The notes under the pieces were generated by a model, which ran no database searches, was not told the DNA's origin, and was given only the letters and a program-made list of their open reading frames with translations. 64,000 nt of DNA, from positions 186,001-250,000 of the forward strand of contig JAGYKR010000001.1 of assembly GCA_018401375.1 (NCBI GenBank). Direction: 5' to 3'. This document shows, in pieces, positions 34,730 to 43,646 of this stretch (the stretch's first letter is position 1; each line of letters starts with the position of its first letter). The position numbers and the translations under genes are program-made. Source of the DNA: Ilumatobacteraceae bacterium (lineage in GTDB: Bacteria > Actinomycetota > Acidimicrobiia > Acidimicrobiales > Ilumatobacteraceae).

Positions 34730-35809
34730 ATGAAAGCATTGATCCTTGCCGGGGGTTCCGGGACGCGGTTGCGACCGATCACCCACACTCGAGCGAAGCA
34801 GCTCGTGCCGGTGGCTAACACACCGATCCTGTTCTACGGGATTGAGGCGATGGTGGCCGCCGGGGTCACCGAGATCGGGGTGATCGTCGGCGATACCCGA
34901 GATGAGGTCATGGCTGCCGTCGGTGACGGCAGCCGATTTGGAGCCCAGATCACCTATATCCCGCAGGATCAGCCGCTCGGCTTGGCCCACTGCGTGGTGA
35001 TCGCCCGGGAGTTCCTCGGCGATCACGAGTTTGTGATGTACCTCGGCGACAACTTGCTAGAGCAGGACCTCGCCGCCTTCGTCTCGGCCTTCCAAGCGGC
35101 CCGTAACTCCGATCAGCCGCCGAGCGCTCAGATCTTGTTGAAGAAGGTGCCGGACCCGCATCGGTTCGGGATCGCGACCCTCGACGAACAGGGCAACGTG
35201 GTGGCACTAGTGGAGAAACCGGCGGACCCGCCCTCTGATCTGGCGCTCGTCGGGGTGTACCTGTTTGATCACAGCATCCACGAGGCTGTGGCGGCAATCT
35301 CACCTTCAGATCGAGGTGAGCTTGAGATTACCGATGCGATCCAATGGCTGATCGACCAAGGTCTTCGGGTGCGATGCGAACTGCTGAGCGGCTGGTGGAT
35401 CGACACCGGCAAACTGACCCCACTGCTCGAGGCGAACCGCTTGTTGCTTGAGAAGATGGAGCCCTCCATTTCCGGTGATGTGGATGAGGCTTCCGTGATC
35501 GACGGCCGGGTGCGGATTGCGGCGGGAGCGGTGGTGCGCAACTCCACCATCCGCGGCCCAGTAGCAATCGGGGAGCGGACCCGGATCATTGATTCCTTCA
35601 TCGGTCCGTACTCAGCGATCGGAGCCGATTGCGAAGTGATTCAGTCCGAAGTAGAGCATTCGGTGATCATGGAATCGAGCCGGATCATCGACATCCCCCG
35701 CCTTGAGGACAGTTTGATTGGCAGCCATGCCGAGGTGACCCGGACCGAACAGCGACCCCGGGCCTTGCGGCTCATGGTCGGCGATCACTGTCAGATCGAT
35801 GTGGAATAG
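34730..35809 (+). CDS. rmlA: Glucose-1-phosphate thymidylyltransferase (long, StrD-like form)
   Basis: RmlA makes dTDP-glucose, the first step to dTDP-L-rhamnose. The 359-aa protein has the nucleotidyltransferase core with LAGGSGTRLRPIT, KQLVPV and YLGDNLLEQD, and a C-terminal left-handed beta-helix (about 245-345). That makes it the long form found in actinomycete gene clusters. A TATGCT box lies 9 nt before the ATG (34715-34720), and no ribosome-binding site is evident. It is followed by rmlC, rmlB and rmlD on the same strand. Confidence 0.93.
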   Translation: MKALILAGGSGTRLRPITHTRAKQLVPVANTPILFYGIEAMVAAGVTEIGVIVGDTRDEVMAAVGDGSRFGAQITYIPQDQPLGLAHCVVIAREFLGDHEFVMYLGDNLLEQDLAAFVSAFQAARNSDQPPSAQILLKKVPDPHRFGIATLDEQGNVVALVEKPADPPSDLALVGVYLFDHSIHEAVAAISPSDRGELEITDAIQWLIDQGLRVRCELLSGWWIDTGKLTPLLEANRLLLEKMEPSISGDVDEASVIDGRVRIAAGAVVRNSTIRGPVAIGERTRIIDSFIGPYSAIGADCEVIQSEVEHSVIMESSRIIDIPRLEDSLIGSHAEVTRTEQRPRALRLMVGDHCQIDVE

Positions 35810-35839
35810 GCAGATGTCGCAGAGAGTTCGGAGCAACAG

Positions 35840-36391
35840 ATGACCACAGTGCGAGCCTCGGATCGGATCGAAGGGGTCTACTTCGTGGAACCGGCCGTCC
35901 ACGGTGATCAGCGCGGGCTGTTCATTGAGACCTACCGGCGCTCATGGATTCCCGGTGCCCGTGAAATGATTCAGTCCAACCGGTCCAATAAGCAGGCGGG
36001 GGCGTTGGTGGGCTTGCACTATCACTTGCATCAAGCCGATTACTGGTACGTGCCGAGCGGGCTGATCACGGTGGTGCTGCATGATCTGCGTGCCGGCGGG
36101 CCTACCGACGCCGCCACCGAGACCTGTGAGATCAGTGGAGAAAACCACTGGGGGGTCTACATTCCGCCGGGTGTGGCCCACGGGTTTGCTGCGCAGACCG
36201 ACGCGGTGTTGACCTATTTGGTGGACGGCTACTACAACCCGGCCGATGAACTCGGCGTGGCCTGGGACGACCCGCAGATCGGTGCGGACTGGGGGGTCGC
36301 AGACCCGATCATGTCCGAACGTGACCGCACCAATCCGACGCGAGATCAGATCGATCCGGCCCGCCGGCCGTACTGGCCGATGAGGACATGA
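35840..36391 (+). CDS. rmlC: dTDP-4-dehydrorhamnose 3,5-epimerase
   Basis: RmlC is a cupin-fold epimerase acting on dTDP-4-keto-6-deoxyglucose. The 183-aa protein has the N-terminal DQRGLFIETYR, QSNRSNKQAGALVGLHYHLH with the catalytic His, and IPPGVAHGFAA. The common LRGLHYQ reads LVGLHYH here, so a usually conserved Arg is replaced and the protein may be slightly divergent. Position between rmlA and rmlB supports the assignment. Confidence 0.9.
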   Translation: MTTVRASDRIEGVYFVEPAVHGDQRGLFIETYRRSWIPGAREMIQSNRSNKQAGALVGLHYHLHQADYWYVPSGLITVVLHDLRAGGPTDAATETCEISGENHWGVYIPPGVAHGFAAQTDAVLTYLVDGYYNPADELGVAWDDPQIGADWGVADPIMSERDRTNPTRDQIDPARRPYWPMRT

Positions 36392-36404
36392 GATTGGACC
36401 GGAG

Positions 36405-37370
36405 ATGAAGCTTTTCGTGACCGGGGGAGCCGGGTTCATCGGTTCCAACTACGTGCGCCACCTGTTGACCACCACCGATGATGAGGTTGTGGTCTATGAC
36501 CTGTTGACCTACGCGGGAAATCGAGCCTCACTGGCTGATCTCGAACAGGACCGGCGGTTTCGTTTCGTCCAAGGTGACATCTGCGATCGTGAGGCGGTGC
36601 TCGCAGCGATGACCGGATGCGATGCGGTGGTGCATTTCGCAGCCGAGACCCATGTGGACCGCTCCATCCTCGGACCCGACGCGTTCGTTCGGACGAACTG
36701 TCTGGGTACCAATGTGATCTGTGATGTGGCACGGCACCTCGAGGTAGACCGGATGCTGCACATCTCCACTGATGAGGTGTACGGGTCCGTGGAGCAAGGA
36801 TCCTCGATCGAGACCGATCTGCTGATCCCGCGCAGCCCATATTCAGCCTCTAAGGCCGGCTCGGATCTGATCGCGTTGAGCTATTTCACCACCCATGGCC
36901 TGCCGGTGGTCCTGACCCGCTGCTCCAATAACTTCGGGCCGTACCAGTTTCCCGAGAAGATGATTCCGCTGTTCACCACCAACTTGTTGCGGGGGCAGTC
37001 AGTGCCGCTGTATGGCGATGGACTGAACATGCGCGACTGGATTCATGTGGAAGATCACAACCGAGCCGCAGACCTGGTGCTGCGGATGGGTTCCGTGGGC
37101 GAGATCTACAACATCGGAGCCGGAAACGAACTCACCAATCTTGAGTTGACCCACATGTTGCTCACGCTCACCGGACGCGATGAGGGATCGATCCGGTGGG
37201 TGCAGGACAGGCTCGGCCATGACCGTCGCTACTCGGTGAACGTGGACAAAATCCGCGGGCTCGGCTGGAAGCTACAGCGCGAGTTCACTGACTCGCTGGC
37301 CGACACCGTGGACTGGTACCGCACGCGTGCGGACTGGTGGGAGCCATTGTTGACTCGGGCCGGTGTATGA
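36405..37370 (+). CDS. rmlB: dTDP-glucose 4,6-dehydratase
   Basis: RmlB converts dTDP-glucose to dTDP-4-keto-6-deoxyglucose. The 321-aa SDR protein has TGGAGFIGSNYVRHLL (NAD loop), HFAAETHVDRSI, STDEVYG, and the catalytic YSASKAGSD (YxxxK). RCSNNFGPYQFPEKMIPLF and NMRDWIHVEDH are strongly family specific. The stop overlaps the rmlD start (ATGA). Confidence 0.95.
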   Translation: MKLFVTGGAGFIGSNYVRHLLTTTDDEVVVYDLLTYAGNRASLADLEQDRRFRFVQGDICDREAVLAAMTGCDAVVHFAAETHVDRSILGPDAFVRTNCLGTNVICDVARHLEVDRMLHISTDEVYGSVEQGSSIETDLLIPRSPYSASKAGSDLIALSYFTTHGLPVVLTRCSNNFGPYQFPEKMIPLFTTNLLRGQSVPLYGDGLNMRDWIHVEDHNRAADLVLRMGSVGEIYNIGAGNELTNLELTHMLLTLTGRDEGSIRWVQDRLGHDRRYSVNVDKIRGLGWKLQREFTDSLADTVDWYRTRADWWEPLLTRAGV

Positions 37371-38209
37371 GAGTCCTCGTGACCGGTGCGGCCGGACAGG
37401 TGGGTCACGATCTGATGGACCATTGCACCGCCATGGGCGATCAGGTGTGGGGAGTGGACCGGGAGCAGTTTGACATCTGCGCTCGCGATCAGGTGCATGC
37501 GGCGATTACCTCGCTGTCACCGGATCTGGTGATCAACTGCGCCGCATGGACAGCGGTGGATGCTTGTGAATCTGATCCAGAGCGGGCGCTGGCGATCAAT
37601 GCGCTGTCGGTGCGTTATGTCCGAGAGGCCTGCCAGCGCGTTGGGGCACATCTCGTGCACATCTCCACCGATTACGTGTTTGACGGGACCCAAGAGCGGC
37701 CCTACCAAGAGTGGGATACCCCGCACCCGACCTCGGTCTATGGCATCTCCAAACTGGCAGGCGAGCGCGAGGCCGGACCCGAGGCAACGATCGTGCGCAC
37801 GAGTTGGGTGTGCGGAGAGCACGGGCCGAACATGGTGCGCACCGTCATGCAGCTCGCTCAGACCACCGACCACATGAGTTTTGTGGATGACCAGCGTGGG
37901 TGCCCGACCTTTGCGGCCGATCTGGTGGTGATGTTGAGAAGGCTCGGTCTCGAACGTCGCAGTGGTCTGCATCACGTCACTAACCAAGGTGCCGTCTCGT
38001 GGTTTGAGTTCGTCGGGGAAATCCTGCGGGCCGTCGGCAAGGACCCGGCGATGGTGGTTCCGATTCGGACCGTGGATCTGTCTCCGCCTCGTCCGGCCCT
38101 CCGCCCTGCGAACAGCGTGCTCGACAATGCCGTCTTACGGATGGCGGGGATCGCTCCGATGAGAGATTTCCGGGCTCCGCTGGCCGAGCTGGTCCAGCGC
38201 CTGAAATGA
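37367..38209 (+). CDS. rmlD: dTDP-4-dehydrorhamnose reductase
   Basis: RmlD carries out the final NAD(P)H-dependent reduction to dTDP-L-rhamnose. The 280-aa protein has VTGAAGQVGHDL, NCAAWTAVDACE, STDYVFDG and YGISKLAGE (YxxxK). RTSWVCGEHGPNMV and DQRGCPTFAADL are family typical. ATGA overlaps on both sides (with rmlB and the next glycosyltransferase) show a tightly coupled operon. With rmlA, C and B the pathway is complete. Confidence 0.94.
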   Translation: MRVLVTGAAGQVGHDLMDHCTAMGDQVWGVDREQFDICARDQVHAAITSLSPDLVINCAAWTAVDACESDPERALAINALSVRYVREACQRVGAHLVHISTDYVFDGTQERPYQEWDTPHPTSVYGISKLAGEREAGPEATIVRTSWVCGEHGPNMVRTVMQLAQTTDHMSFVDDQRGCPTFAADLVVMLRRLGLERRSGLHHVTNQGAVSWFEFVGEILRAVGKDPAMVVPIRTVDLSPPRPALRPANSVLDNAVLRMAGIAPMRDFRAPLAELVQRLK

Positions 38210-39339
38210 GGCCTGAGATCGCGCCTGAGATCGCGCCCGTCATCAGGGTTGCTTACACACTTGAGCAGTGCTGGCACGAGGTTCCCGGTGGAACTGCGGT
38301 TGCGGCCCTTCGGGTGGCGGAACGCCTGGCCCGTGACCCGCAGGTAGAGCTGCTGCCGGTGGCGGGGCGCCATCGCCATCTGCCTGTGGCCCCGTACCGT
38401 CCGGGCTTTACTGTGTCGACCTTGCCACTGGCCCGACCATGGCTCTACCAGACCTGGTTGAGGGCGAACTGGCCCAAGGTGGAAGCGGTCACCGGGGAGA
38501 TCGATCTGTGCCACTCGACCACGATCATCCCCGCCGCTACCGATGCGCCTCAGGTGGTCACCGTGCATGATCTCGCATTCGTGCGTTGGCCGGAACGCTT
38601 CACCCGCCATGGGGTGGCCACGATGACCCGAGCGTTGGCGCGGGTGCATCGTCGGGCCGATCTCGTGCTCTGCTCCAGCGAACACACCCTCGATGATTTG
38701 TTGGCTGCTGGGTTCGGTCGGGACCGACTCCGTCACGTCCCGCTCGGGGTGGATCGTTCCGTGGCCACCGCAGCCGAGGTGGCTGCGGTGCGGACACGTC
38801 GGGGACTCCCCGAGCGATTCGTGCTTTTTCTCGGCACCTTGGAACCGCGCAAGAATTTGCCACGATTGATCGCCGCAATGCGATTGGTCAATAAGGATTT
38901 TGAGGAATCTTTGCCGCTGGTGGTGGTCGGGGCCAGTGGGTGGGGGCCTCAAGGTGCAGTGCTTGAGGCTGAGGCCGGTGATCTCGAGATCTTGTGGCTC
39001 GGCTTCGTGGAAGATGAAGACCTCGATGCGCTGTATGCCGCCGCCTTAGTGATGGCCTATCCGAGCGAATGGGAGGGGTTCGGTCTTCCGGTGGCCGAGG
39101 CGATGGTGCAGGGCACCCCAGTGGTCACCAGCCGTGGCACTTCCACCGAGGAGGTGGCGGGAGGTGCGGCCGTGCTTGTTGATCCTTTCGATGTGGCCGA
39201 TATCGCCCGGGGGCTGCACGAAGCCCTCGCACCGGATCGGGCCAGTGAACTTGCTCGATCCGGACAGTTGCGCGCCCGACAGTTGACCTGGGAGGCCACG
39301 ACACAGGCCACGATCGCGGCCTATCGGGAGTTGGTCTGA
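38206..39339 (+). CDS. Glycosyltransferase family 4 protein
   Basis: This is a 377-aa GT-B enzyme that transfers a sugar from an NDP-sugar to a growing glycan. The donor half has FLGTLEPRKNLPRLIAA and PSEWEGFGLPVAEAM (the E-x7-E region of GT4), then GTPVVTSRGTS. The acceptor half has VVTVHDLAF. Given the adjacent rhamnose genes it may use dTDP-rhamnose, but this is inference. The N-terminus contains a tandem 12-bp repeat coding PEIA twice. The start overlaps rmlD (ATGA). Confidence 0.9.
   Translation: MRPEIAPEIAPVIRVAYTLEQCWHEVPGGTAVAALRVAERLARDPQVELLPVAGRHRHLPVAPYRPGFTVSTLPLARPWLYQTWLRANWPKVEAVTGEIDLCHSTTIIPAATDAPQVVTVHDLAFVRWPERFTRHGVATMTRALARVHRRADLVLCSSEHTLDDLLAAGFGRDRLRHVPLGVDRSVATAAEVAAVRTRRGLPERFVLFLGTLEPRKNLPRLIAAMRLVNKDFEESLPLVVVGASGWGPQGAVLEAEAGDLEILWLGFVEDEDLDALYAAALVMAYPSEWEGFGLPVAEAMVQGTPVVTSRGTSTEEVAGGAAVLVDPFDVADIARGLHEALAPDRASELARSGQLRARQLTWEATTQATIAAYRELV
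38212..38235. repeat. Two tandem 12-bp units at the start of a glycosyltransferase gene
   Basis: CCTGAGATCGCG occurs twice in perfect tandem and encodes PEIA-PEIA in residues 3-10. It keeps the reading frame. Confidence 0.85.
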
Positions 39340-40539
39340 TTGGCTAATTCACGGGCGAGAACACGGGCGAGAACAGATCCGTTGCGTGTTGCCCTCAACC
39401 TGTTGTGGTGTGCGCCCGGTCGGGTGGGCGGATCAGAGGAATACCTGACCCGCCAACTCCTCGGCGTGGCCGAATTGGCTGACACCGGCCAGCACAACAC
39501 CGGTCAGGCGCACACCGGTGTCGAGATCGAGGTGTTTGCATCGGCGGCCTTCGCCGACGCACATCGTGATCTCGCCGACCGTTTCACGATCCGTTCGCCG
39601 CGCTGGTCGGTGGATTCTCGGCCGGTCCGGATCTTGACCGAACACACCTGGCTCTCCGCGGTCACCAGAGGTGCGGATCTCGTGCATCACGCTGGAGGGA
39701 CGATGCCACTGCTTGGGCCCGGACCGAAGGTGATCACCGTTCACGACCTGCAGTACCTCAGTTATCCGCAGTACTTTTCTCGGGCTCGACTCCGGTATTT
39801 GCGCCAGGTGGTTCCGCGCAATCTGACGCAGGCCGCGATGGTGGTCGTCCCGTCTGGGTACGTGCGCTCCCGGGTGATGGAAGCCTTCGGTATCGCCGCT
39901 GAGCGGGTGCGGGTAGTGCCCCATGGGATTGGCCCGCCGGCTCAGGATCTGGCAGACCCGCAGAGTCTCCGCACCCGTTACCACCTCGGTGATGGTCCGG
40001 TGTTTGTGTACCCGGCAATCACCCATCCGCACAAAAATCATGGACTGTTACTGACTGCGATGGCTCGATATTGGAAAGATCCAGATCTGAGATTGGTGCT
40101 CCTCGGCGGCCAAGGTGTAGCCGAGGCCGAGGTTGCTCAGCAGATCTCCGACCTCGGGTTGGCCGGACGGGTGATCCGCCCCGGTCGCGTCTCGGCGGCT
40201 GATCGCGACGGCCTGATCGCCCTCGCCGATGCGCTCGTGTTCCCGAGCCGATACGAAGGGTTCGGCGCTCCACTCATTGAGGCGATGACCCTTGGGACCC
40301 CGGTTGCCGCCTGTGACCTCACAGCGATCAGCGAAGTGGTGGGCGAGGCGGGGTGGCTGCTCCCCGATGACCCGGAGGCCTGGGCAGACCTGCCGGCGAT
40401 GGTCGGCTCCAATGGCGCAGCGATGGTGGCAGCCGGTCAGAAACGAAGTGGTGATTTCTCACTTCAGAACTCAGCAGCCGCATTGCTCAGTGCGTACCAG
40501 CACACCTGCGATAGCGCTGCGAAAGCGAAGCTGCGATGA
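39340..40539 (+). CDS. Glycosyltransferase family 4 protein
   Basis: This is a second GT-B enzyme, 399 aa. It has APGRVGGSEEYLTR (N-terminal acceptor loop), VITVHDLQYLSYP, PAITHPHKNHGLLL, and PSRYEGFGAPLIEAM in the donor half. The only plausible start is a TTG placed directly after the stop of the previous gene. The first codons contain a perfect 12-bp tandem repeat. Donor and acceptor are unknown; position suggests a role in the same glycan as its neighbours. Its stop overlaps the next start (ATGA). Confidence 0.89.
   Translation: MANSRARTRARTDPLRVALNLLWCAPGRVGGSEEYLTRQLLGVAELADTGQHNTGQAHTGVEIEVFASAAFADAHRDLADRFTIRSPRWSVDSRPVRILTEHTWLSAVTRGADLVHHAGGTMPLLGPGPKVITVHDLQYLSYPQYFSRARLRYLRQVVPRNLTQAAMVVVPSGYVRSRVMEAFGIAAERVRVVPHGIGPPAQDLADPQSLRTRYHLGDGPVFVYPAITHPHKNHGLLLTAMARYWKDPDLRLVLLGGQGVAEAEVAQQISDLGLAGRVIRPGRVSAADRDGLIALADALVFPSRYEGFGAPLIEAMTLGTPVAACDLTAISEVVGEAGWLLPDDPEAWADLPAMVGSNGAAMVAAGQKRSGDFSLQNSAAALLSAYQHTCDSAAKAKLR
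39351..39374. repeat. Two tandem 12-bp units at the start of a glycosyltransferase gene
   Basis: ACGGGCGAGAAC is repeated twice in perfect tandem, 11 bp after the TTG start, encoding an Arg-rich stretch. It is in frame. Confidence 0.85.
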
Positions 40540-41789
40540 AGATCCTTGTGTTCTGCCCCCATTTTGATCCCGACACGGCGCCGACGGGGAGAATCATGAG
40601 CCGCATCGTGGGCGAATGGGTCGCGCATGGCCATCGGGTGGATGTGGTGACGGCGCTTCCGTGGTACCGCAGCCATCAGGTGGAGCCGGGCTGGCGGGGG
40701 CGTCTGGTCCGCCGCGAGATCACCGAATGGGGTTCGATTACCCGGTTGCATCCGATGGCCGGTGCGGACAAAACCAATCTCATGACCCGAGCTCTCGGGT
40801 TCATCGGTTTTAGCGCCCATGCGCTCGTGCAGGGGTTACGGCTCACGGTGCGGGCCAGCAGGCCGGATCTGGTGATCTCGATGTCACCCCCGTTGACCCT
40901 TGGTCTGGTGGGGGCCGTGGTTGCACGGATCTCCCGGCGCCCGATGGTGTTTAACATCCAAGACGTATTCCCCGATGCCGTGATTGCCACCGGCGCAGTC
41001 ACCAATCGGTATCTGATCGCCGTAGCGAGTTGGCTGGAACGACTGAGCTATCGGGCGAGTGATGCAGTGACCGTGCTCAGCGAAGATCTCGCACGAAACC
41101 TGCGGGCCAAGGTCCCCGCCAAACGGGCAAGCGACATTGTGGTGATCCCTAACTTTGTGGACACTGCTGCGATTGTGCCTGGCGACCGGATGACTCCGTA
41201 CCGACGCGAGCATGGGATCGGATCTGAGCCGGTGGTGATGTACGCAGGCAACATCGGATTCTCCCAGTCCTTGGAGATGGTGCTGGCTGCGGCTCGGGCC
41301 TGCCCGAAGGTGACCTTCGTGATGAACGGGGAGGGAGCAGCCCGCGCATCGTTGATGGCGGCGGCCACCGATCTCAAAAACATTGTGTTTGTGGACCCCC
41401 AACCAATGGAGCGACTCTCTGAGGTGTTGGCCTCTGGTGACCTCCATCTCGTACCGCTGAAAACTGGTCTCGGAGCCGTCAGCGTGCCCTCAAAGACCTA
41501 TTCGATTTTGGCGGCCGGCCGTCCGGTGCTCGCTGCCATCGATGCTGATACCGAGATCCCTCGGATCCTTGCCGCCAGTGGAGCCGGAGTGTTGGTGCCA
41601 CCAGATGACGAGGAGGCATTCGTCCATGCGCTCCTCAACTTGATGACCAACCCCGAGGCTCTGGAACAGATGGGTAAGGCCGCACGGTCCTGGGTGGCGA
41701 CAGCGGCCTCCCCGGCGGCGGTCGCCACCCAGTATGAGGAGCTGTTTGCCCGGCTCACCTGCCGCTCGAAGCCTGAGATAGCCCGATAA
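40536..41789 (+). CDS. Glycosyltransferase family 4 protein (WbuB-like)
   Basis: This 417-aa GT-B enzyme resembles WbuB-type transferases. Features are CPHFDPDTAPTGRIMSR at the N-terminus, ISMSPPLTLGLVGA, FNIQDVFPDAVIATG, VIPNFVD, MYAGNIGFSQSLEMVL and VPSKTYSILAAGRPVLA. WbuB relatives often transfer N-acetyl-fucosamine or related sugars in O-antigen synthesis; the sugar here is unknown. The start overlaps the upstream gene by 4 nt. Its TAA stop is the first part of the next gene's -10 box. Confidence 0.89.
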   Translation: MKILVFCPHFDPDTAPTGRIMSRIVGEWVAHGHRVDVVTALPWYRSHQVEPGWRGRLVRREITEWGSITRLHPMAGADKTNLMTRALGFIGFSAHALVQGLRLTVRASRPDLVISMSPPLTLGLVGAVVARISRRPMVFNIQDVFPDAVIATGAVTNRYLIAVASWLERLSYRASDAVTVLSEDLARNLRAKVPAKRASDIVVIPNFVDTAAIVPGDRMTPYRREHGIGSEPVVMYAGNIGFSQSLEMVLAAARACPKVTFVMNGEGAARASLMAAATDLKNIVFVDPQPMERLSEVLASGDLHLVPLKTGLGAVSVPSKTYSILAAGRPVLAAIDADTEIPRILAASGAGVLVPPDDEEAFVHALLNLMTNPEALEQMGKAARSWVATAASPAAVATQYEELFARLTCRSKPEIAR

Positions 41790-41792
41790 CCT
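41787..41792 (+). promoter_or_regulatory. Putative -10 box of a leaderless promoter for the His/Asp-Ser protein gene
   Basis: TAACCT is followed by 7 nt and GTG 41800. Its first three bases are the stop codon of the upstream glycosyltransferase gene. Confidence 0.5.
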
Positions 41793-41799
41793 GTGGCCC

Positions 41800-42639
41800 G
41801 TGGCTTCCTCCTCTTCTTCGTCCACTAAGAAAGCCGCCCGACTGGCCGCCAAAGGCACGAGCCGCGGCGTCAAGTTCCAAGGTGGCACGCTTTTCCCGTT
41901 GATCGTTGCTCTGGTGGTGATCCTCGGTCTTGGCACAGTGGTCTATGCCCGCCAATCGATTCCGGCCGATGACATCACCTCGCCTACCATTAATGACCAC
42001 TGGCATGTGGGCTACGGCTTCTACATTTGCGGCGAGTGGTACACCCTCGGTGGAGAACTTGAGGAGACCGACTCACAGGGCCGTTTGGTCAACACCCCGT
42101 ATCTGCAGACCGGTGTTCACAGCCACAACGACGGCGTGATCCACTGGCATGCATTCACCTCCCGGGCCGTTGGTCGCCGAGCCACGCTGGGCGTGTTTTT
42201 TGATGTCTATGGGGTAGAGATGACGAACGAGCGTCTCAAGTTCCCTGACGGTCAGCCCGCTGAAGGGATTCGTGGGGAAGAGTTCATCCCCGGCGAGACC
42301 CAGTGCGATGGCAAGGATGCCGAACTGTCCGTGGCGGTCTGGAATAACTACACCGATACCGGTGACGGGATCCGCTACATCGCGAACTTTGAGAACATTC
42401 GGATCCAAAACGATGGCATGGTCTTCGCGATGGTGTTCATGCCGCGTGGCGAACCGGTTCCCACTGTGCCGTGGGCAGCGAATCTGCCCGCTCTCGGTGC
42501 GGTGGACATGGGCGTGACCATTCCGACTGAACTCGATCCCGATGCCCAGCCTGAATCTGACACCGAATCTGATTCGGGGTCCGATTCTGGCTCCGATTCT
42601 GGGTCCGATTCTGAGTCTGAGTCCGACGAACAGGACTGA
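41800..42639 (+). CDS. Membrane-anchored His-motif protein with Ser-Asp repeat tail (unknown function)
   Basis: I do not recognise a characterised family, although similar proteins seem to occur in related actinobacteria. The 279-aa protein has a basic, Ser-rich N-terminus, one transmembrane helix (about 31-49) and an extracytoplasmic domain. That domain holds three His-x-His pairs: H67/H69 in DHWHVGYG, H107/H109 and H115/H117 in GVHSHNDGVIHWH. A metal site is plausible. Two cysteines (in YICGEW and ETQCDG) could form a disulfide. The tail (about 246-279) is an acidic Ser-Asp repeat encoded by 12-bp repeats. It has its own leaderless promoter, and its TGA overlaps the next gene's ATG. Position suggests a part in wall glycan assembly; this is inference. 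Confidence 0.8.
   Translation: MASSSSSSTKKAARLAAKGTSRGVKFQGGTLFPLIVALVVILGLGTVVYARQSIPADDITSPTINDHWHVGYGFYICGEWYTLGGELEETDSQGRLVNTPYLQTGVHSHNDGVIHWHAFTSRAVGRRATLGVFFDVYGVEMTNERLKFPDGQPAEGIRGEEFIPGETQCDGKDAELSVAVWNNYTDTGDGIRYIANFENIRIQNDGMVFAMVFMPRGEPVPTVPWAANLPALGAVDMGVTIPTELDPDAQPESDTESDSGSDSGSDSGSDSESESDEQD
42571..42618. repeat. Four 12-bp repeats encoding a Ser-Asp tail
   Basis: Four consecutive 12-bp units of the form GATTCTGGGTCC with 1-3 changes each encode DSGS-type tetrapeptides at the C-terminus of the membrane-anchored His protein. Confidence 0.85.
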
Positions 42640-43646
42640 TGCACGCCGTCATCCTGGTGGGAGGCCGGGGGACGCGCTTGCGACCCCTGACCGATACGGT
42701 TCCGAAACCCATGCTGCCCATCGGCAACCAGCCGATGATTCAGTGCCTCGTGGAACGGATCGCTCGCCATGGGGTCACAGAGGTGACTTTGGCGCTCGGG
42801 TTTCGGCCTGAACCATTCGCCGAGGCTTTTCCCAACGGCCGCTGTGGCGACGTCACGGTTCATTACGCCGTTGAGCCCCGTCCGCTCGACACGGCCGGGG
42901 CGATCGCGTTTGCGGCCCGGTTTAGCGCAATCACCGAGCGTTTCGTTGTGATTAACGGTGACGTGATCTGCGAGGTGGACCTGTCCGATCTCGTCGCCAC
43001 CCATGACCGCTCCCATCAGGCTTTTGGTGCCGAGGTGACCTTGCACCTGACACCTGTGGAGGACCCTTCGGCGTTCGGAGTCGTGGAGATGGCAGATTCC
43101 GGACAGGTGCGCAGGTTCCTGGAAAAGCCGCCAGCCGGGGTGACGGACTCCAACGTGATTTCCGGGGGGACCTATGTGTGCGAGCCCGGCCTCATCGATC
43201 GGATACCGGTCGACACGGTGATGTCAGTGGAACGCGAGATCTTCCCGGTGCTCGTGGATGAGGGGAAACTCTTCGCCGTGGCCACCGATGACTACTGGCT
43301 AGACACCGGCCGGCCCGATCTGTACCTTCAGGCCAACACCGATCTTTTGGCCGGCCGACGGAATCAGCCGTATGTGGCGGTGGCTTCGGGTGCGATGGTG
43401 GCTGACTCGGCCACGGTGGCGGCCTCGATGATCGCGAGCGGTGTGACCGTTGGCGATCGGACAGTCATCAGAGATTCGGTGTTGTTGGCCGGGGCTCACA
43501 TCGGTGATGGTGCTGTGATCGAACGCTCGATCGTGATGGGTGTGGTGGGCGAAGGGGCGATGCTCGTCGATTGCGTGGTCGGTGCCGAGGGCCGGGTGGC
43601 TGCCCACAGCGATCTGGTGTCGGTTCGATGTCCGGAGCCTCAATGA
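42639..43646 (+). CDS. Sugar-1-phosphate nucleotidyltransferase (mannose-1-phosphate guanylyltransferase type)
   Basis: This 335-aa enzyme activates a sugar-1-phosphate with an NTP. It has LVGGRGTRLRPLTDTVPKPMLPI, an INGDVICEVD metal site, EKPPAGVTDSN, and a C-terminal beta-helix (about 235-330). The overall pattern is closest to ManC/RmlA-like GDP- or dTDP-sugar synthases of the short, non-bifunctional type. GDP-mannose is a good candidate product because a GDP-mannose dehydratase and phosphomannomutase are nearby, but the base specificity is not certain. The ATG overlaps the preceding TGA. Confidence 0.86.
   Translation: MHAVILVGGRGTRLRPLTDTVPKPMLPIGNQPMIQCLVERIARHGVTEVTLALGFRPEPFAEAFPNGRCGDVTVHYAVEPRPLDTAGAIAFAARFSAITERFVVINGDVICEVDLSDLVATHDRSHQAFGAEVTLHLTPVEDPSAFGVVEMADSGQVRRFLEKPPAGVTDSNVISGGTYVCEPGLIDRIPVDTVMSVEREIFPVLVDEGKLFAVATDDYWLDTGRPDLYLQANTDLLAGRRNQPYVAVASGAMVADSATVAASMIASGVTVGDRTVIRDSVLLAGAHIGDGAVIERSIVMGVVGEGAMLVDCVVGAEGRVAAHSDLVSVRCPEPQ

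Noticed and set aside
42571-42618. Could the Ser-Asp repeats be a CRISPR array?
   Set aside because: Units are 12 bp, directly adjacent without spacers, and encode an in-frame tail.
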